From Halobacillus litoralis (GTDB lineage Bacteria > Bacillota > Bacilli > Bacillales > Halobacillaceae), in NCBI RefSeq assembly GCF_020524085.2, contig NZ_CP129016.1, positions 3,032,001 through 3,096,000 of the forward strand: a DNA stretch of 64,000 nucleotides, given 5' to 3'. A model generated the notes under the pieces. It saw only the letters and a program-made list of their open reading frames with translations, was not told where the DNA came from and did not search any database. The first letter of the stretch is position 1. Each line of letters begins with the position of its first letter. The translations under genes and the position numbers were made by a program. This document shows positions 37,217-46,495 of the stretch, one piece after another.

Positions 37217-40200
37217 CTATGCTTCCAATAATTCCGGTGTTTCTTCTAGTCTGACGGATACAAGTTTAGATACGCCTGACTCTTGCATGGTGACCCCATA
37301 AAGAACATCCGATTCTTCCATCGTCCCTTTTCTGTGGGTGATCACAATGAACTGTGTCTTCTCACTGAATTCTTTCAAAAACTTAGCAAAACGATCCACG
37401 TTCGCTTCGTCCAATGCCGCTTCCACCTCATCAAGGACACAGAATGGGACGGGCCTGACGCGTAAAATCGAGAATAACAAAGCGATTGCTGTCAGAGCGC
37501 GTTCTCCGCCGGATAACAAACTCATATTTTGCAGTTTCTTCCCCGGAGGCTGGGCAACAATATCGACCCCTGTTTCTAACATGTCATCCGGGTCAGTGAG
37601 TTGCAGATCGGCTCGCCCTCCACCGAACAAGGTACGGAAAACTTCACCGAATTCAGCACGGATCTTCGTAAAGGTATCTTCGAATTTCCGCTTCATTTCA
37701 CCATCCATTTCATTGATGACCGTATGAAGTGTTTGCTTCGCTTCAAGTAAGTCATCCTGCTGCCCTTTCAAAAATTCGTAACGCTCTTTAATCCGATCAT
37801 ACTCATCGATGGCACCCAGATTTACGGTTCCAAGCTCTTCAATGGCCCGCTTGATCAGCTTGACCTTTGTCGATGCTTCATCAATATCGTCTACACCAGG
37901 GTAGTCCCTCTTCGCTTTCTCAAACGTCATCACATACTCTTCCTGCAAGTATTGAAGCATATTCTCAAGCTCTACATCCAGCCGGTTGGCCTTGACTTCC
38001 TTTTGCTGCAAGTCTTGTATGAAGTTTTGATGCCTGCGCTTCCGTTCCTTCAATTGTTGTTCGGCTTGCTGAATGTCCGCAGCCAGCTCTTGACGCTCTT
38101 TTCTCTTCGTTTCAATCGACGAAGTGGTCTCTTCCTTTGCCGATCTCATACTTTCTATTTGAGCCTGAATTTCATCTTCTGTCTGATTCGACTCCTTGAC
38201 TTCCATCAGCTGTTGATAAGAAACACGGTTCCCCCGTAATTCCTGCTCGATAAGATCTTTCTCCTGCTGATAACGGTCCGCTTTTTCTTTTTGGTTGTTT
38301 ACCGCTGACTCTTGCTCGGCTAATTGTATTTGGAGCTTCTGTCTGCGTTCCTGCAAGTTAGCCTCGTCTTCTTTTTGACGTTCTTTTGTTGTCGTCAACT
38401 CTTCGATCTTTGTATTAATAGAAACGAGTTGCCCCTCAAGGGTAAGCAAGGTATCGTCAAGCTCGTTCAACTGCTGATCTGCGTGATGAGAATCTTGATC
38501 GTACTGGGCCTGATCTTGGTCAAACAATTGAAGCTGATCATTCAAATGGTCCAGTTTCAACTGTACTTCCCTTTGATCAGACTGCTTTTCGTACTCTTCT
38601 CTCTTTAACTCAGAGAGCTTTACATTCCACTGTTCTTTTTCCTCTTCTTGCTCAGCTAAGGTCGTTTTCAGCTTTTTCACTTTACTCTCAACATCCAACG
38701 CCTTCGCCTCGTAAGCGACGATTTTCTCACTAAGTTCCTGCAATTCCTTTTCTCTTGTGAACAAAGATTGTTTGGATTGTTTTTTCGCTCCTCCTGACAT
38801 CGAACCACCAGGATTGACGACATCTCCATCAAGTGTTACAACCCTGTACTTTCGATTCAATACACGGGCAATTTGGTTTGCATGTTCTAACCCTTCAGCA
38901 ATGACGATATGACCTAGGAGGTGCTGGATCGGTTTTGAATGGGCCGCATCATATTGGATAAGATCTGCTGCCACTCCTACATACCCTTCTTGCTGTGAGA
39001 GCGATGCACTCCCATGGACAGAACGAGGTTGAATGGAGGTAAGAGGAAGAAAGGTAGCTCTTCCTTTATTGTTCGATTTCAACCAGTGAATCGCTTGTCT
39101 TCCGGTTTGTTCGTCCTCCACGACAATATGCTGGGCCTGTGCACCAAGTGCTGTCTCAATCGCTGTTAAAAGGTGGGAAGGTATATCAATCAATTCGAGC
39201 ACAGCTCCATGAATCCCCTGTAACTGGCCTTTTTGCGATGCCTTTAATACTTCACGAACGCCATGGAAATAACCTGAGAAGTCTTCCTTCATCTCTTCAA
39301 GCATTTCCTTCTTCGATCGCATATTTTCCAAATATTGATACCCTTTATAAAGCTTCTCCTGCCACTCTTGATACGTCTGTTTATTCTTTTCGTATCTTTT
39401 GCTTAACTCTTGGACTTGAGACTCCAGGCTTTCCCGCTGTGTGGTCAGGTTTTCCAACTCATTTGTCATAGAAGTCAACTGCTCTTCAAGCTTAGCACGT
39501 TCACTTCTAAGATCTTTGAATTTGTCAATTTGACTGCCTTTTTTGGAGTGAATTTGGTCCAGCTGTTTTTCTAAGAGTTGTTTCTCATTCCGTTTAGCTG
39601 CCTGCTTATTCAGCAGTTCAATATATTCACTCTTCAAATCTTCGATCTCATCTTCGATCAAATGAAGGTCCTGTTTTAACGCCTGTGTGGTTTGGTTTAA
39701 CTCTTGTTTCGTATGTTCTCTTTTTTCTTTGATCTGTTTTAACTTTTGAGCTTCTTCTTCGGCAATCGTCTTTAAATTCACCAGTTTGTCAGAGAGGTCT
39801 TCATAGGCTTCTTCCAATTTGGATTTGTTTTCTTCAAAATGCTTATGGCGCTCTTTCATCAGTTGCTTTTTCCCCTCAAGATTTTCGAGGTCTCTCGTTA
39901 GTTCAAGCAACTTCGCCTGCATATTTTCTATAGAAGTATCCAGACTTTCCACATGATCCCTTTTACTTTTCAATGAAACCTCATCAGACTCGATCTTCTC
40001 ACTCAACTCGTTTTCCTGGCTTTTAACTTCTTCCAGATCTTTGAGAATTCTTTCCCATTCTCCGTGAACCTGCTGTATTTGAGTGATCAATAAAGAGATT
40101 TCCACGTTTTTAAGCTCATCTTTTTTCTCTAAGTAATCTTTTGCAACAGCCGCTTGCTCTTTTAACGGTTCAAGCTGACCATCAATCTCCCATATGATAT

Positions 40201-40777
40201 CTTCCACACGGTTCAGATTTTCCTGTGTTTCCGACAACTTATATTCCGCTTTTTTCTTCCGCTGTTTGTATTTTAGTACTCCCGCGGCTTCTTCAAAAAT
40301 GGACCGGCGATCTTCTGCTTTTGAGCTGAGGATCTCTTCCACTTTTCCTTGGCTGATGATAGAGAATGCTTCTCTGCCGAGCCCGGAGTCCATGAATAGA
40401 TCGACGATATCTTTCAAACGGCAAGTCTGATTATTTATATAGAACTCACTTTCACCAGAGCGGTAAACACGTCTCGTCACACTGACTTCATGGTAATCCA
40501 AAGGCAGAGCCTGATCCGTATTATCAAGAGTCAACGTCACTTCTGCCATATTCAAGGGTGCCCTGCTCTCACTACCTGCAAAAATGATATCTTCCATTTT
40601 ACTACCGCGGAGCGACCGGGCTGATTGTTCACCTAATACCCAACGAATCGCATCCGTTATATTACTTTTTCCACTACCATTCGGCCCGACGACAGATGTG
40701 ACTCCAGAAACAAAATCAACAGTCACACGTTCGGCAAATGATTTAAAACCTATCGTATCTAATTGTTTGAGGAACAT
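37217..40777 (-). CDS. smc: Chromosome partition protein Smc
   Basis: Smc with ScpAB compacts and segregates chromosomes. The 1186-residue protein (same length as B. subtilis) has the N-terminal ATPase head (FLKQLDTIGFKSFAERV, Walker A GPNGSGKSNITDAIRWV) and long coiled coils. The hinge (about residues 515-660) has VVEDEQTGRQAIHWLK and NPGGSMSGG. The C-terminal head has the signature LSGGERALTAIALLF and Walker B FCVLDEVEAALDEANVDRF. The ATG at 40777 follows AGGAGG by 6 nt. In B. subtilis rnc precedes it; here a repeat element and a plus-strand gene intervene. Confidence 0.98.
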   Translation of the reverse strand: MFLKQLDTIGFKSFAERVTVDFVSGVTSVVGPNGSGKSNITDAIRWVLGEQSARSLRGSKMEDIIFAGSESRAPLNMAEVTLTLDNTDQALPLDYHEVSVTRRVYRSGESEFYINNQTCRLKDIVDLFMDSGLGREAFSIISQGKVEEILSSKAEDRRSIFEEAAGVLKYKQRKKKAEYKLSETQENLNRVEDIIWEIDGQLEPLKEQAAVAKDYLEKKDELKNVEISLLITQIQQVHGEWERILKDLEEVKSQENELSEKIESDEVSLKSKRDHVESLDTSIENMQAKLLELTRDLENLEGKKQLMKERHKHFEENKSKLEEAYEDLSDKLVNLKTIAEEEAQKLKQIKEKREHTKQELNQTTQALKQDLHLIEDEIEDLKSEYIELLNKQAAKRNEKQLLEKQLDQIHSKKGSQIDKFKDLRSERAKLEEQLTSMTNELENLTTQRESLESQVQELSKRYEKNKQTYQEWQEKLYKGYQYLENMRSKKEMLEEMKEDFSGYFHGVREVLKASQKGQLQGIHGAVLELIDIPSHLLTAIETALGAQAQHIVVEDEQTGRQAIHWLKSNNKGRATFLPLTSIQPRSVHGSASLSQQEGYVGVAADLIQYDAAHSKPIQHLLGHIVIAEGLEHANQIARVLNRKYRVVTLDGDVVNPGGSMSGGAKKQSKQSLFTREKELQELSEKIVAYEAKALDVESKVKKLKTTLAEQEEEKEQWNVKLSELKREEYEKQSDQREVQLKLDHLNDQLQLFDQDQAQYDQDSHHADQQLNELDDTLLTLEGQLVSINTKIEELTTTKERQKEDEANLQERRQKLQIQLAEQESAVNNQKEKADRYQQEKDLIEQELRGNRVSYQQLMEVKESNQTEDEIQAQIESMRSAKEETTSSIETKRKERQELAADIQQAEQQLKERKRRHQNFIQDLQQKEVKANRLDVELENMLQYLQEEYVMTFEKAKRDYPGVDDIDEASTKVKLIKRAIEELGTVNLGAIDEYDRIKERYEFLKGQQDDLLEAKQTLHTVINEMDGEMKRKFEDTFTKIRAEFGEVFRTLFGGGRADLQLTDPDDMLETGVDIVAQPPGKKLQNMSLLSGGERALTAIALLFSILRVRPVPFCVLDEVEAALDEANVDRFAKFLKEFSEKTQFIVITHRKGTMEESDVLYGVTMQESGVSKLVSVRLEETPELLEA

Positions 40778-40960
40778 ATTCATCCTCCTGTATTTTCACA
40801 AATCTTTCATTCACTCAACTTATATATTTTATCATAAAGAAAGCCCCTACGGTAGGAACCGAGAGCTACTTTTATAACACCATGGTAAATCTCCTTGTTC
40901 CATAAAAGCTCCCTTTTCTTGAAGACTCGATTTCTAGATGCTTTTGGGTTTCGTTGCCGA

Positions 40961-41461
40961 GGTTGAGCGTCAGGGGTGGCTGGGAAGCAACTCGCTTTCC
41001 TGTGGGGGAGTGGCGAGCTTCCTCGGGCTAACGCCCTGCGGGATCTCGCCGATCTCCTTTCTCCCACGGGAGTCTCGCAGCTTCCCAACCACCCCATTCG
41101 ATATAGGTGAGAAACGAACCCCTCTACCAAGAAGGAGGGCTCCCATTATCCCCTCCCAAGCAGGACCAAAGAGCTTTGTATCAATCATTTACGCTCTAAA
41201 TCCCCGCTGGCGAGAGTTAATATCATCCACTTCCCACAATCATATAAGCTGATTTTTCCAGTAGCAGTTTCGAGAATCTTCCTTGGTAAAGGGGCGGAGG
41301 GGAATGGCGAGACTCCTGCGGAAAAAAGTGCATGGTGAGACCCACAGGACGCAGTCCGAGGAGGCTCACCGCGCTCCCGCGGAAAGCGAGCTATTCCCCA
41401 TAGCCCCGATTCACTCAACAAAAGCCTAGCAATCGTGTCTTCCACAATCCTGCCATTCACT
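40961..41461. repeat. Interspersed element copy B, two inverted modules, best preserved
   Basis: The left module (40971-41096) begins CAGGGGTGGCTGGGAAGC and ends GCTTCCCAACCACCCC. A core with GAGAAACGAACCCCTCTACC lies at about 41110-41127, and the right module is at 41291-41407. The right module has outer pairs GGGGC/GCCCC (41291-41295 with 41403-41407) and GGGGAAT/ATTCCCC (41299-41305 with 41393-41399). Inside is helix GGTGAG/CTCACC (41334-41339 with 41365-41370) capped by GGAC-GCA-GTCC (41347-41357). The left module, on the minus strand, has a 16-bp outer stem with one G-T pair, helix GGCGAG/CTCGCC and cap GGGC-GTTA-GCCC. Confidence 0.87.
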
Positions 41462-41559
41462 TTAACAAACTATAATATTAATGAAGGGTTTCAAAATTCG
41501 GCAAAGTCCTTTATCATATGTAATAGCCTAGATAACGAGCCTTGAAGGAGGATTCATTT

Positions 41560-41781
41560 TTGAGTTTACAAGAAGCTAACCAAGAAAACTTAGAAGTCAT
41601 CATCAATGATATGGCAGAAAAACTGCAGGTCGTGAACCGTTCCCTTATGGACCCAGAGGACTACGATCTCAACAAATATGAAGAAATCAAATCTCTTCAC
41701 GACATTATTGAAATGAAGGGTTCACTGAGTGTTTCTGAAATCCAGGTATTCGTTCAGGAACTTGGACAATACAGAAAATAA
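41560..41781 (+). CDS. DUF1128 (UPF0435) family protein
   Basis: This 73-residue protein reads SLQEANQENLEVIINDMAEKLQVVNRSLMDPEDYDLNKYEEIKSLHDIIEMKGSLSVSEIQVFVQELGQYRK (in parts: MDPEDYDLNKYEEIKSLHDII, FVQELGQYRK). I recognise it as the small UPF0435/YfkK-like family, function unknown. A TTG at 41560, 8 nt after AAGGAGG, is the best start; the TTG at 41542 precedes the ribosome binding site. It is on the opposite strand to its neighbours smc and rnc, so it has been placed inside the usual rnc-smc unit. Confidence 0.85.
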   Translation: MSLQEANQENLEVIINDMAEKLQVVNRSLMDPEDYDLNKYEEIKSLHDIIEMKGSLSVSEIQVFVQELGQYRK

Positions 41782-41793
41782 CCAATTGCTACT

Positions 41794-41839
41794 AAAAAGA
41801 CCGTTTTCGAAGGTTTCCTCCGAAAAACGGTCTCTTTTT
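41794..41839. terminator. Bidirectional intrinsic terminator between the DUF1128 gene and rnc
   Basis: A hairpin with stem AGACCGTTTTCG/CGAAAAACGGTCT has A-rich and T-rich flanks on both sides (AAAAA before, TTTTT after). The two genes converge on it. Confidence 0.9.
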
Positions 41840-41858
41840 GATTCTTTTTAATGGCGGA

Positions 41859-42551
41859 TTATAAATGGGCTCCTTGGTTTTCCAATGCTTGCTGAGCCGC
41901 TTTTTGTTCCGCTTCTTTCTTTGTACGGCCTACACCAATCCCGCCAATCTCATCCTGGATCAATACATGCGCGATAAACTCACGGCTGTGTGCAGGTCCT
42001 CTCTCTTCAACGATTTCATATTCAATTTTGCTGTTCTTATCCCGTTGAATAAATTCTTGTAGCTGACTTTTGAAATCCATCGCATGAGAAAAAGCACCTT
42101 TTTTCACTTTTGGATACACATACGTTCTTAAGAACTGTATAACTGCATCATAACCCTGGTCTAAATAAAGAGCTCCGATAAACGCTTCAAAAACATCAGC
42201 AAGCAATGCTGGTCGGTTGCGACCTCCTGTCAGCTCTTCTCCTTTACCAAGTAAAATCAGGTCTTGGAAATTCAGCTCATTTGCAAATTCCACTAATGAG
42301 ACTTCACACACAATCGAGGCTCTGAACTTCGTAAGCTCTCCTTCAGCCATGTCCGGGAACTCCCGGTACAAATACTGAGAGACTCCTAGTTCAAGAACGG
42401 CATCTCCCAAGAATTCCAGCCGTTCATTATCCTCCCGATCGGTTTTCCGATGCTCATTCACATATGATGAATGTGTAAAAGCCTGTTCCAGTAACGAGAT
42501 ATCATTAAATTGTAAGTTTATCTTTTTCTGGAAACTGGAAAAATCATCCAT
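41859..42551 (-). CDS. rnc: Ribonuclease III
   Basis: RNase III cuts double-stranded RNA in rRNA and mRNA processing. The 230-residue protein has the catalytic signature [20 protein letters not shown] and [20 protein letters not shown] with the metal-binding acidic residues. A C-terminal dsRNA-binding domain ([11 protein letters not shown] to [13 protein letters not shown]) follows. It is downstream of acpP. It ends in a bidirectional terminator rather than reading into smc. Confidence 0.96.
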   Translation of the reverse strand: MDDFSSFQKKINLQFNDISLLEQAFTHSSYVNEHRKTDREDNERLEFLGDAVLELGVSQYLYREFPDMAEGELTKFRASIVCEVSLVEFANELNFQDLILLGKGEELTGGRNRPALLADVFEAFIGALYLDQGYDAVIQFLRTYVYPKVKKGAFSHAMDFKSQLQEFIQRDKNSKIEYEIVEERGPAHSREFIAHVLIQDEIGGIGVGRTKKEAEQKAAQQALENQGAHL

Positions 42552-42598
42552 AAATCACCTTGTCCTTTGCAATGAATTTCTTGAAAAATATAGGAAAG

Positions 42599-42621
42599 GC
42601 TGCCCGAAGAAAACGGACAGC
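42599..42621 (-). terminator. Possible terminator between acpP and rnc
   Basis: A hairpin GCTGTCCG/CGGGCAGC (G-U and one mismatch) lies between acpP and rnc, followed on the minus strand by CTTTCC. It lacks a strong U-tract, so it may only attenuate. Confidence 0.4.
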
Positions 42622-42628
42622 GATCCTA

Positions 42629-42862
42629 TTACGACTGGCTGCTTATGTAATTCACAGCGTCGCCTACTGTATTGATTTTTTCAGCTTCTTCATCAGAAAT
42701 TTCCATATCAAACTCGTCTTCAAGCTCCATTACAAGCTCAACGACATCAAGAGAGTCTGCTTCTAGATCTTCTTTGAAGGAAGCTTCCATAGTCACTTTA
42801 GACTCATCAACATCAAGACGATCGACGATGATTTGTTTTACACGATCAAATGTTTCTGCCAT
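42629..42862 (-). CDS. acpP: Acyl carrier protein
   Basis: The 77-residue, very acidic protein has the phosphopantetheine attachment Ser in [18 protein letters not shown]. It starts [26 protein letters not shown] carries growing acyl chains in type II fatty acid synthesis. It follows fabG, as in B. subtilis, with a 133-nt gap that could hold a promoter. Confidence 0.98.
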   Translation of the reverse strand: MAETFDRVKQIIVDRLDVDESKVTMEASFKEDLEADSLDVVELVMELEDEFDMEISDEEAEKINTVGDAVNYISSQS

Positions 42863-42995
42863 TGGAACCTCACCTCCCTTCAGTAATTATAGTAATGTGT
42901 AGTCAAAAGCGCAAGAGGCTGTTTTGCTCCGACTTCCAGCAGAAATCGTAATCTCTTTGATTCAATAGAGATCAGCGCCTAATAAGAGCCATGTT

Positions 42996-43736
42996 TTACA
43001 TGACCATACCACCATCGACATGTAATGTTTGACCTGTCATGTATGCCGCATCTTCAGAAGCTAGGAAACGCACAACGCGTGCCACATCCTGTCCTTCTCC
43101 TAGACGCTTCAGCGGAATCAGGGCAAGCATCTGCTCACGCTGCTCGTCTGTAAGGGCATCTGTCATATCTGTAGCGATATATCCCGGGGCAACCGCGTTT
43201 ACCTGGATGTTTCTAGCTGCCAATTCTTTAGCGTTCGATTTCGTCATCCCGATTACACCAGCTTTAGCAGCGACGTAATTCGCCTGCCCTGGATTCCCGG
43301 AAACACCTACGATTGAAGCCACATTGATGATACGTCCATATTTCTGCTTCATCATCTGACGTGTCACCCCTTTAGTACAGAGGAAAACGCCTTTCAAGTT
43401 CGTATCAATCACTGAATCAAATTCTTCTTCTTTCATTCTCATCAAAAGATTATCCTTCGTAATCCCTGCATTGTTGACAAGGATATCCAGACGTCCGAAT
43501 TCATCAACGACTGTTTTTACCATACGTTTGACATCTTCATCATTAGAGACATTGGCCTGTATTTTGATGGCCACACCGCCCTGTTCATGAATTTCCTGAA
43601 CAACTGCCTCGGCTTTATCTTCGCTTCCCGCATAGTTGACGGCAACTTTAGCTCCTTGTGCAGCAAGTTCAAGAGCAATAGCTTTTCCGATTCCTCGAGA
43701 TGCTCCTGTTACGAGAGCCACCTGGTCTTGTAACAT
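42996..43736 (-). CDS. fabG: 3-oxoacyl-ACP reductase FabG
   Basis: This 246-residue short-chain dehydrogenase has the cofactor motif [34 protein letters not shown], and the catalytic Ser in [21 protein letters not shown] with Tyr and Lys. It ends [14 protein letters not shown]. It reduces 3-oxoacyl-ACP with NADPH. The start overlaps the last base of fabD (43736). Confidence 0.97.
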   Translation of the reverse strand: MLQDQVALVTGASRGIGKAIALELAAQGAKVAVNYAGSEDKAEAVVQEIHEQGGVAIKIQANVSNDEDVKRMVKTVVDEFGRLDILVNNAGITKDNLLMRMKEEEFDSVIDTNLKGVFLCTKGVTRQMMKQKYGRIINVASIVGVSGNPGQANYVAAKAGVIGMTKSNAKELAARNIQVNAVAPGYIATDMTDALTDEQREQMLALIPLKRLGEGQDVARVVRFLASEDAAYMTGQTLHVDGGMVM

Positions 43737-44677
43737 TACGATTCCTCCTTATACCAATCGATGAATGTTTCCAGTGAATCTGGGTCTTGCACGCTGAACG
43801 TTTTCATGCGACGTTTCACTTTTCTAACAAGGCCACTCAACACTTTCCCTTGTCCAACTTCTACAATAGCTTCGACATCTTCCTCGACAAATGCCTCAAG
43901 GATTTGTTGAAACCTTACAGGTGAGTAAAGTTGCTCCACGAGAAGCTTTTCTATTTCTTCAGCATTTGTCACTGGCGCTGCCGTTACGTTCGCATACACA
44001 GGGACATCAGCGTCATGGATGGTCGTTTCAGACAAATGGTCAGCAAAATCATCACTAGCTGATTTCATAAGACGGGAATGGAATGGACCACTGACATTGA
44101 GTGGAAGTACACGCTTCGCCCCTGCCTCTGACAATTGCTCAGAAGCCTTCTCCACGCCTTCCTTTGTACCAGAAATGACAATTTGACCTGGACAATTGAT
44201 ATTGGCAAGGTCCACGGCCAGCTCCCCGTCAAAGTCACGCAGAACTTCTTCTATTTCTTCTTGTGACAGACCAAGTACAGCCGCCATCGTTCCCATCCCT
44301 GTTGGATATGCTTCCTCCATCAACTTTCCACGGACATGAACAAGCTGAACAGCTTCCATTGGATCCAGTGCTCCCGCTGCAACCAAAGCACTGTACTCTC
44401 CAAGACTGTGACCTGCCGTCATAGCAGGAGCCACCCCTTCTTGCTGTAGTACTCGTTGAATGGCTATACTATTCAATAGTAATGCCGGCTGAGCATTTTC
44501 TGTTTTTGTTAATTCTTCTGAGGGTCCTTCGAACATTAAACGAGTCAAAGAATAACCAAGGGCTTCATCCGCTTCATCAAACAATTGTTTCACCGCAGGA
44601 TAAGCCTCATACATCGCCTTCCCCATTCCTACTTCCTGAGACCCTTGCCCAGGAAAAACACATGCGATTCGCTTCAT
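43736..44677 (-). CDS. fabD: Malonyl-CoA-ACP transacylase FabD
   Basis: This 313-residue transferase has [15 protein letters not shown] at the start and the nucleophile elbow [16 protein letters not shown]. It also has [27 protein letters not shown] with catalytic His, and [15 protein letters not shown]. It makes malonyl-ACP for elongation. It overlaps plsX by 4 nt and fabG by 1 nt. Confidence 0.97.
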   Translation of the reverse strand: MKRIACVFPGQGSQEVGMGKAMYEAYPAVKQLFDEADEALGYSLTRLMFEGPSEELTKTENAQPALLLNSIAIQRVLQQEGVAPAMTAGHSLGEYSALVAAGALDPMEAVQLVHVRGKLMEEAYPTGMGTMAAVLGLSQEEIEEVLRDFDGELAVDLANINCPGQIVISGTKEGVEKASEQLSEAGAKRVLPLNVSGPFHSRLMKSASDDFADHLSETTIHDADVPVYANVTAAPVTNAEEIEKLLVEQLYSPVRFQQILEAFVEEDVEAIVEVGQGKVLSGLVRKVKRRMKTFSVQDPDSLETFIDWYKEES

Positions 44678-45678
44678 GATTCATCCTCCTCTTTGTTCAT
44701 TTTAGAAAGTGTTGCGGAAATTGTATTCGTTACATCAAGCTCAATCATGTGGCAAGCCTGACGGATCGCATTCAATACAGCTTGATCATTGGAAGAGCCG
44801 TGTGCTTTAATAACAGGCGCGGCCAAACCAAATAACCCCGCTCCGCCATATTCACTATAATCGAGTTGGGCTTTTAAATTCCGCAAATCATTTTTTGCTA
44901 AGCCAGCTGCAATTTTAGTTTTAAAGTTACTCATAAATGTTTGCTTGATCATCGAAAACATCGTCATTGCCGTTCCTTCAATCGTCTTCAAGGTTACATT
45001 ACCTGTGAACCCATCAGTCACGACTACATCGGCTACACCTTCAAGTAAATCACGAGCCTCGACGTTTCCGACGAAATTGATTGGAGCTTCCTTCATCAGA
45101 TCAAACGCTTTTTTGGTCAAGTCACTACCTTTGCCATCTTCCGTACCGACATTTAAAAGACCGACCCTCGGTTGTTTGATTTTGCGTACATTTTCAGCAT
45201 AGATACTTCCAATCACTGCATATTGCAATAAGTGATCAGGCTTGGCATCCACGTTCGCCCCGACATCCAGCATAAGGAATCCTTTGCCATCTGATGTTGG
45301 AAGGGTTGGACTGAGGGCAGGCCTATCCACACCCTTCATGCGACCGACGACAAACAACCCTGCACTCATCAAGGCCCCTGTATTTCCAGCGGATATGCAA
45401 CCATCCGCCCGTCCTTCTTTCACTTCAGTTGCAGTGAGAACCATAGAGGACTGCTTCTTTCTCCTTACGGCTCTTACCGGTTCATCATCTGCTGTAATGA
45501 CTTCTGTTGTATGTAATATGGACACATTCGACTGCCCTGTTAAAAAAGGTTTGATTTGTGCTTCATCACCTACAAGAGTGATTTCCAAGCCGTCAATTGT
45601 GTCTGCGGCCTGGACGGCTCCTTTTACGATCGCTTCAGGAGCGTTGTCACCGCCCATAGCGTCAATGGCTAGCTTCAT
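44674..45678 (-). CDS. plsX: Phosphate acyltransferase PlsX
   Basis: PlsX converts acyl-ACP to acyl-phosphate, the first step of phospholipid synthesis with PlsY. The 334-residue protein has [57 protein letters not shown] and [16 protein letters not shown]. The start overlaps fapR by 4 nt. It belongs to the fapR operon. Confidence 0.97.
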   Translation of the reverse strand: MKLAIDAMGGDNAPEAIVKGAVQAADTIDGLEITLVGDEAQIKPFLTGQSNVSILHTTEVITADDEPVRAVRRKKQSSMVLTATEVKEGRADGCISAGNTGALMSAGLFVVGRMKGVDRPALSPTLPTSDGKGFLMLDVGANVDAKPDHLLQYAVIGSIYAENVRKIKQPRVGLLNVGTEDGKGSDLTKKAFDLMKEAPINFVGNVEARDLLEGVADVVVTDGFTGNVTLKTIEGTAMTMFSMIKQTFMSNFKTKIAAGLAKNDLRNLKAQLDYSEYGGAGLFGLAAPVIKAHGSSNDQAVLNAIRQACHMIELDVTNTISATLSKMNKEEDES

Positions 45679-46256
45679 TCTCGATCCATCTCCTTCTGTT
45701 GGTTCGAACGATACATCTCAAACGTACCCGCAAATACTTCTTCGTTACCTACGTAACTATGCACATTCACAAGTGTTCGCCCCTTTTCATCTTCCCCTTT
45801 GACCGTCGCTTTGGCCACCACTCGTTCTCCAAGCTTTACTGGCCGTGTGAATGTAATCTCCGACTGCGCAGTAAGCGCGAGTTCATCATTGATCAAGGCG
45901 ACGGCAAGAGAGTTTGCCTGTGCAAATAAATAGTGGCCTCTGGCGATATGGTTTCTGGAAAAAACATGTTCCGGGCGGATGTCCAAAATCGAAATGGCAC
46001 GGTCGTCCAGTTCCAGGTCGACCACTTCTCCGATGATTTCTTCCACAGGCAAAGCTTTCACTGTTTCATTCCATTCCTGCGTGGCGACCGACTTGATCCT
46101 TTGCCGTAATTCCGGAATTCCGAGTTCCATTCGATCGAGCCTTATCGTCTGAATGCTGACCCCGAATGTCTTTGCTAGTTCTTCGTCTGTAATGAAGGGG
46201 GTATGGTCTATTTTCGCTTTCAATTCTTCCTGACGTACTTTTTTAGACTTCTTCAT
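45675..46256 (-). CDS. fapR: Fatty acid biosynthesis transcriptional regulator FapR
   Basis: FapR represses lipid-synthesis genes and is released by malonyl-CoA. The 193-residue protein has an N-terminal DeoR-type helix-turn-helix ([31 protein letters not shown], in parts) and a hot-dog ligand domain. That domain has [24 protein letters not shown] and [20 protein letters not shown] sequence. The ATG at 46256 follows GGTGG. It is autoregulated: a near-consensus FapR operator lies upstream. Confidence 0.96.
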   Translation of the reverse strand: MKKSKKVRQEELKAKIDHTPFITDEELAKTFGVSIQTIRLDRMELGIPELRQRIKSVATQEWNETVKALPVEEIIGEVVDLELDDRAISILDIRPEHVFSRNHIARGHYLFAQANSLAVALINDELALTAQSEITFTRPVKLGERVVAKATVKGEDEKGRTLVNVHSYVGNEEVFAGTFEMYRSNQQKEMDRE

Positions 46257-46293
46257 ACATATGCCACCGTTCATTTAGTCATAATGTCATCAC

Positions 46294-46312
46294 CTTATGA
46301 CTAGGTACTAAT
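46294..46312 (-). promoter_or_regulatory. FapR operator upstream of fapR
   Basis: On the minus strand the site reads ATTAGTACCTAGTCATAAG, closely matching the FapR box (ATTAGTACCTRNTCTTAAT, from memory) and containing an imperfect inverted repeat around CCTAG. It lies just downstream of a -10 box, so FapR bound there would block initiation. Confidence 0.85.
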
Positions 46313-46315
46313 AGT

Positions 46316-46344
46316 AATATATAATACCAAATTCAATTACGCAA
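46316..46344 (-). promoter_or_regulatory. Candidate promoter of the fapR-plsX-fabD-fabG operon
   Basis: On the minus strand TTGCGT (46339-46344) and TATATT (46316-46321) are separated by 17 nt. The FapR operator starts 4 nt further downstream, the arrangement seen in other FapR-controlled promoters. Confidence 0.6.
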
Positions 46345-46425
46345 GGATTTGCTTAGGATTCCCTATTTTCTTCTCAATAGTAACCCCACTCCATTTTCTC
46401 ACTTAAAAGAGTTTGTTCGGGAAAT

Positions 46426-46455
46426 GAAAAACACCCGGCCCATATGCCGAGTGCT
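46426..46455 (-). terminator. Intrinsic terminator of recG
   Basis: A hairpin with stem CACTCGGC/GCCGGGTG and loop ATATG is followed on the minus strand by TTTTTC. It lies about 40 nt after the recG stop and separates sdaAB-sdaAA-recG from fapR. Confidence 0.85.
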
Positions 46456-46495
46456 TTGTAGTTAGTCCAACACATTGCCGAGAAGGTGCCGGTCA

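Noticed and set aside
40807..41460. Open frames of 72-107 codons in repeat copy B
   Set aside because: Arg/Pro/Ser/Gly-rich translations arise from the structured repeat in all frames, with no ribosome binding site.
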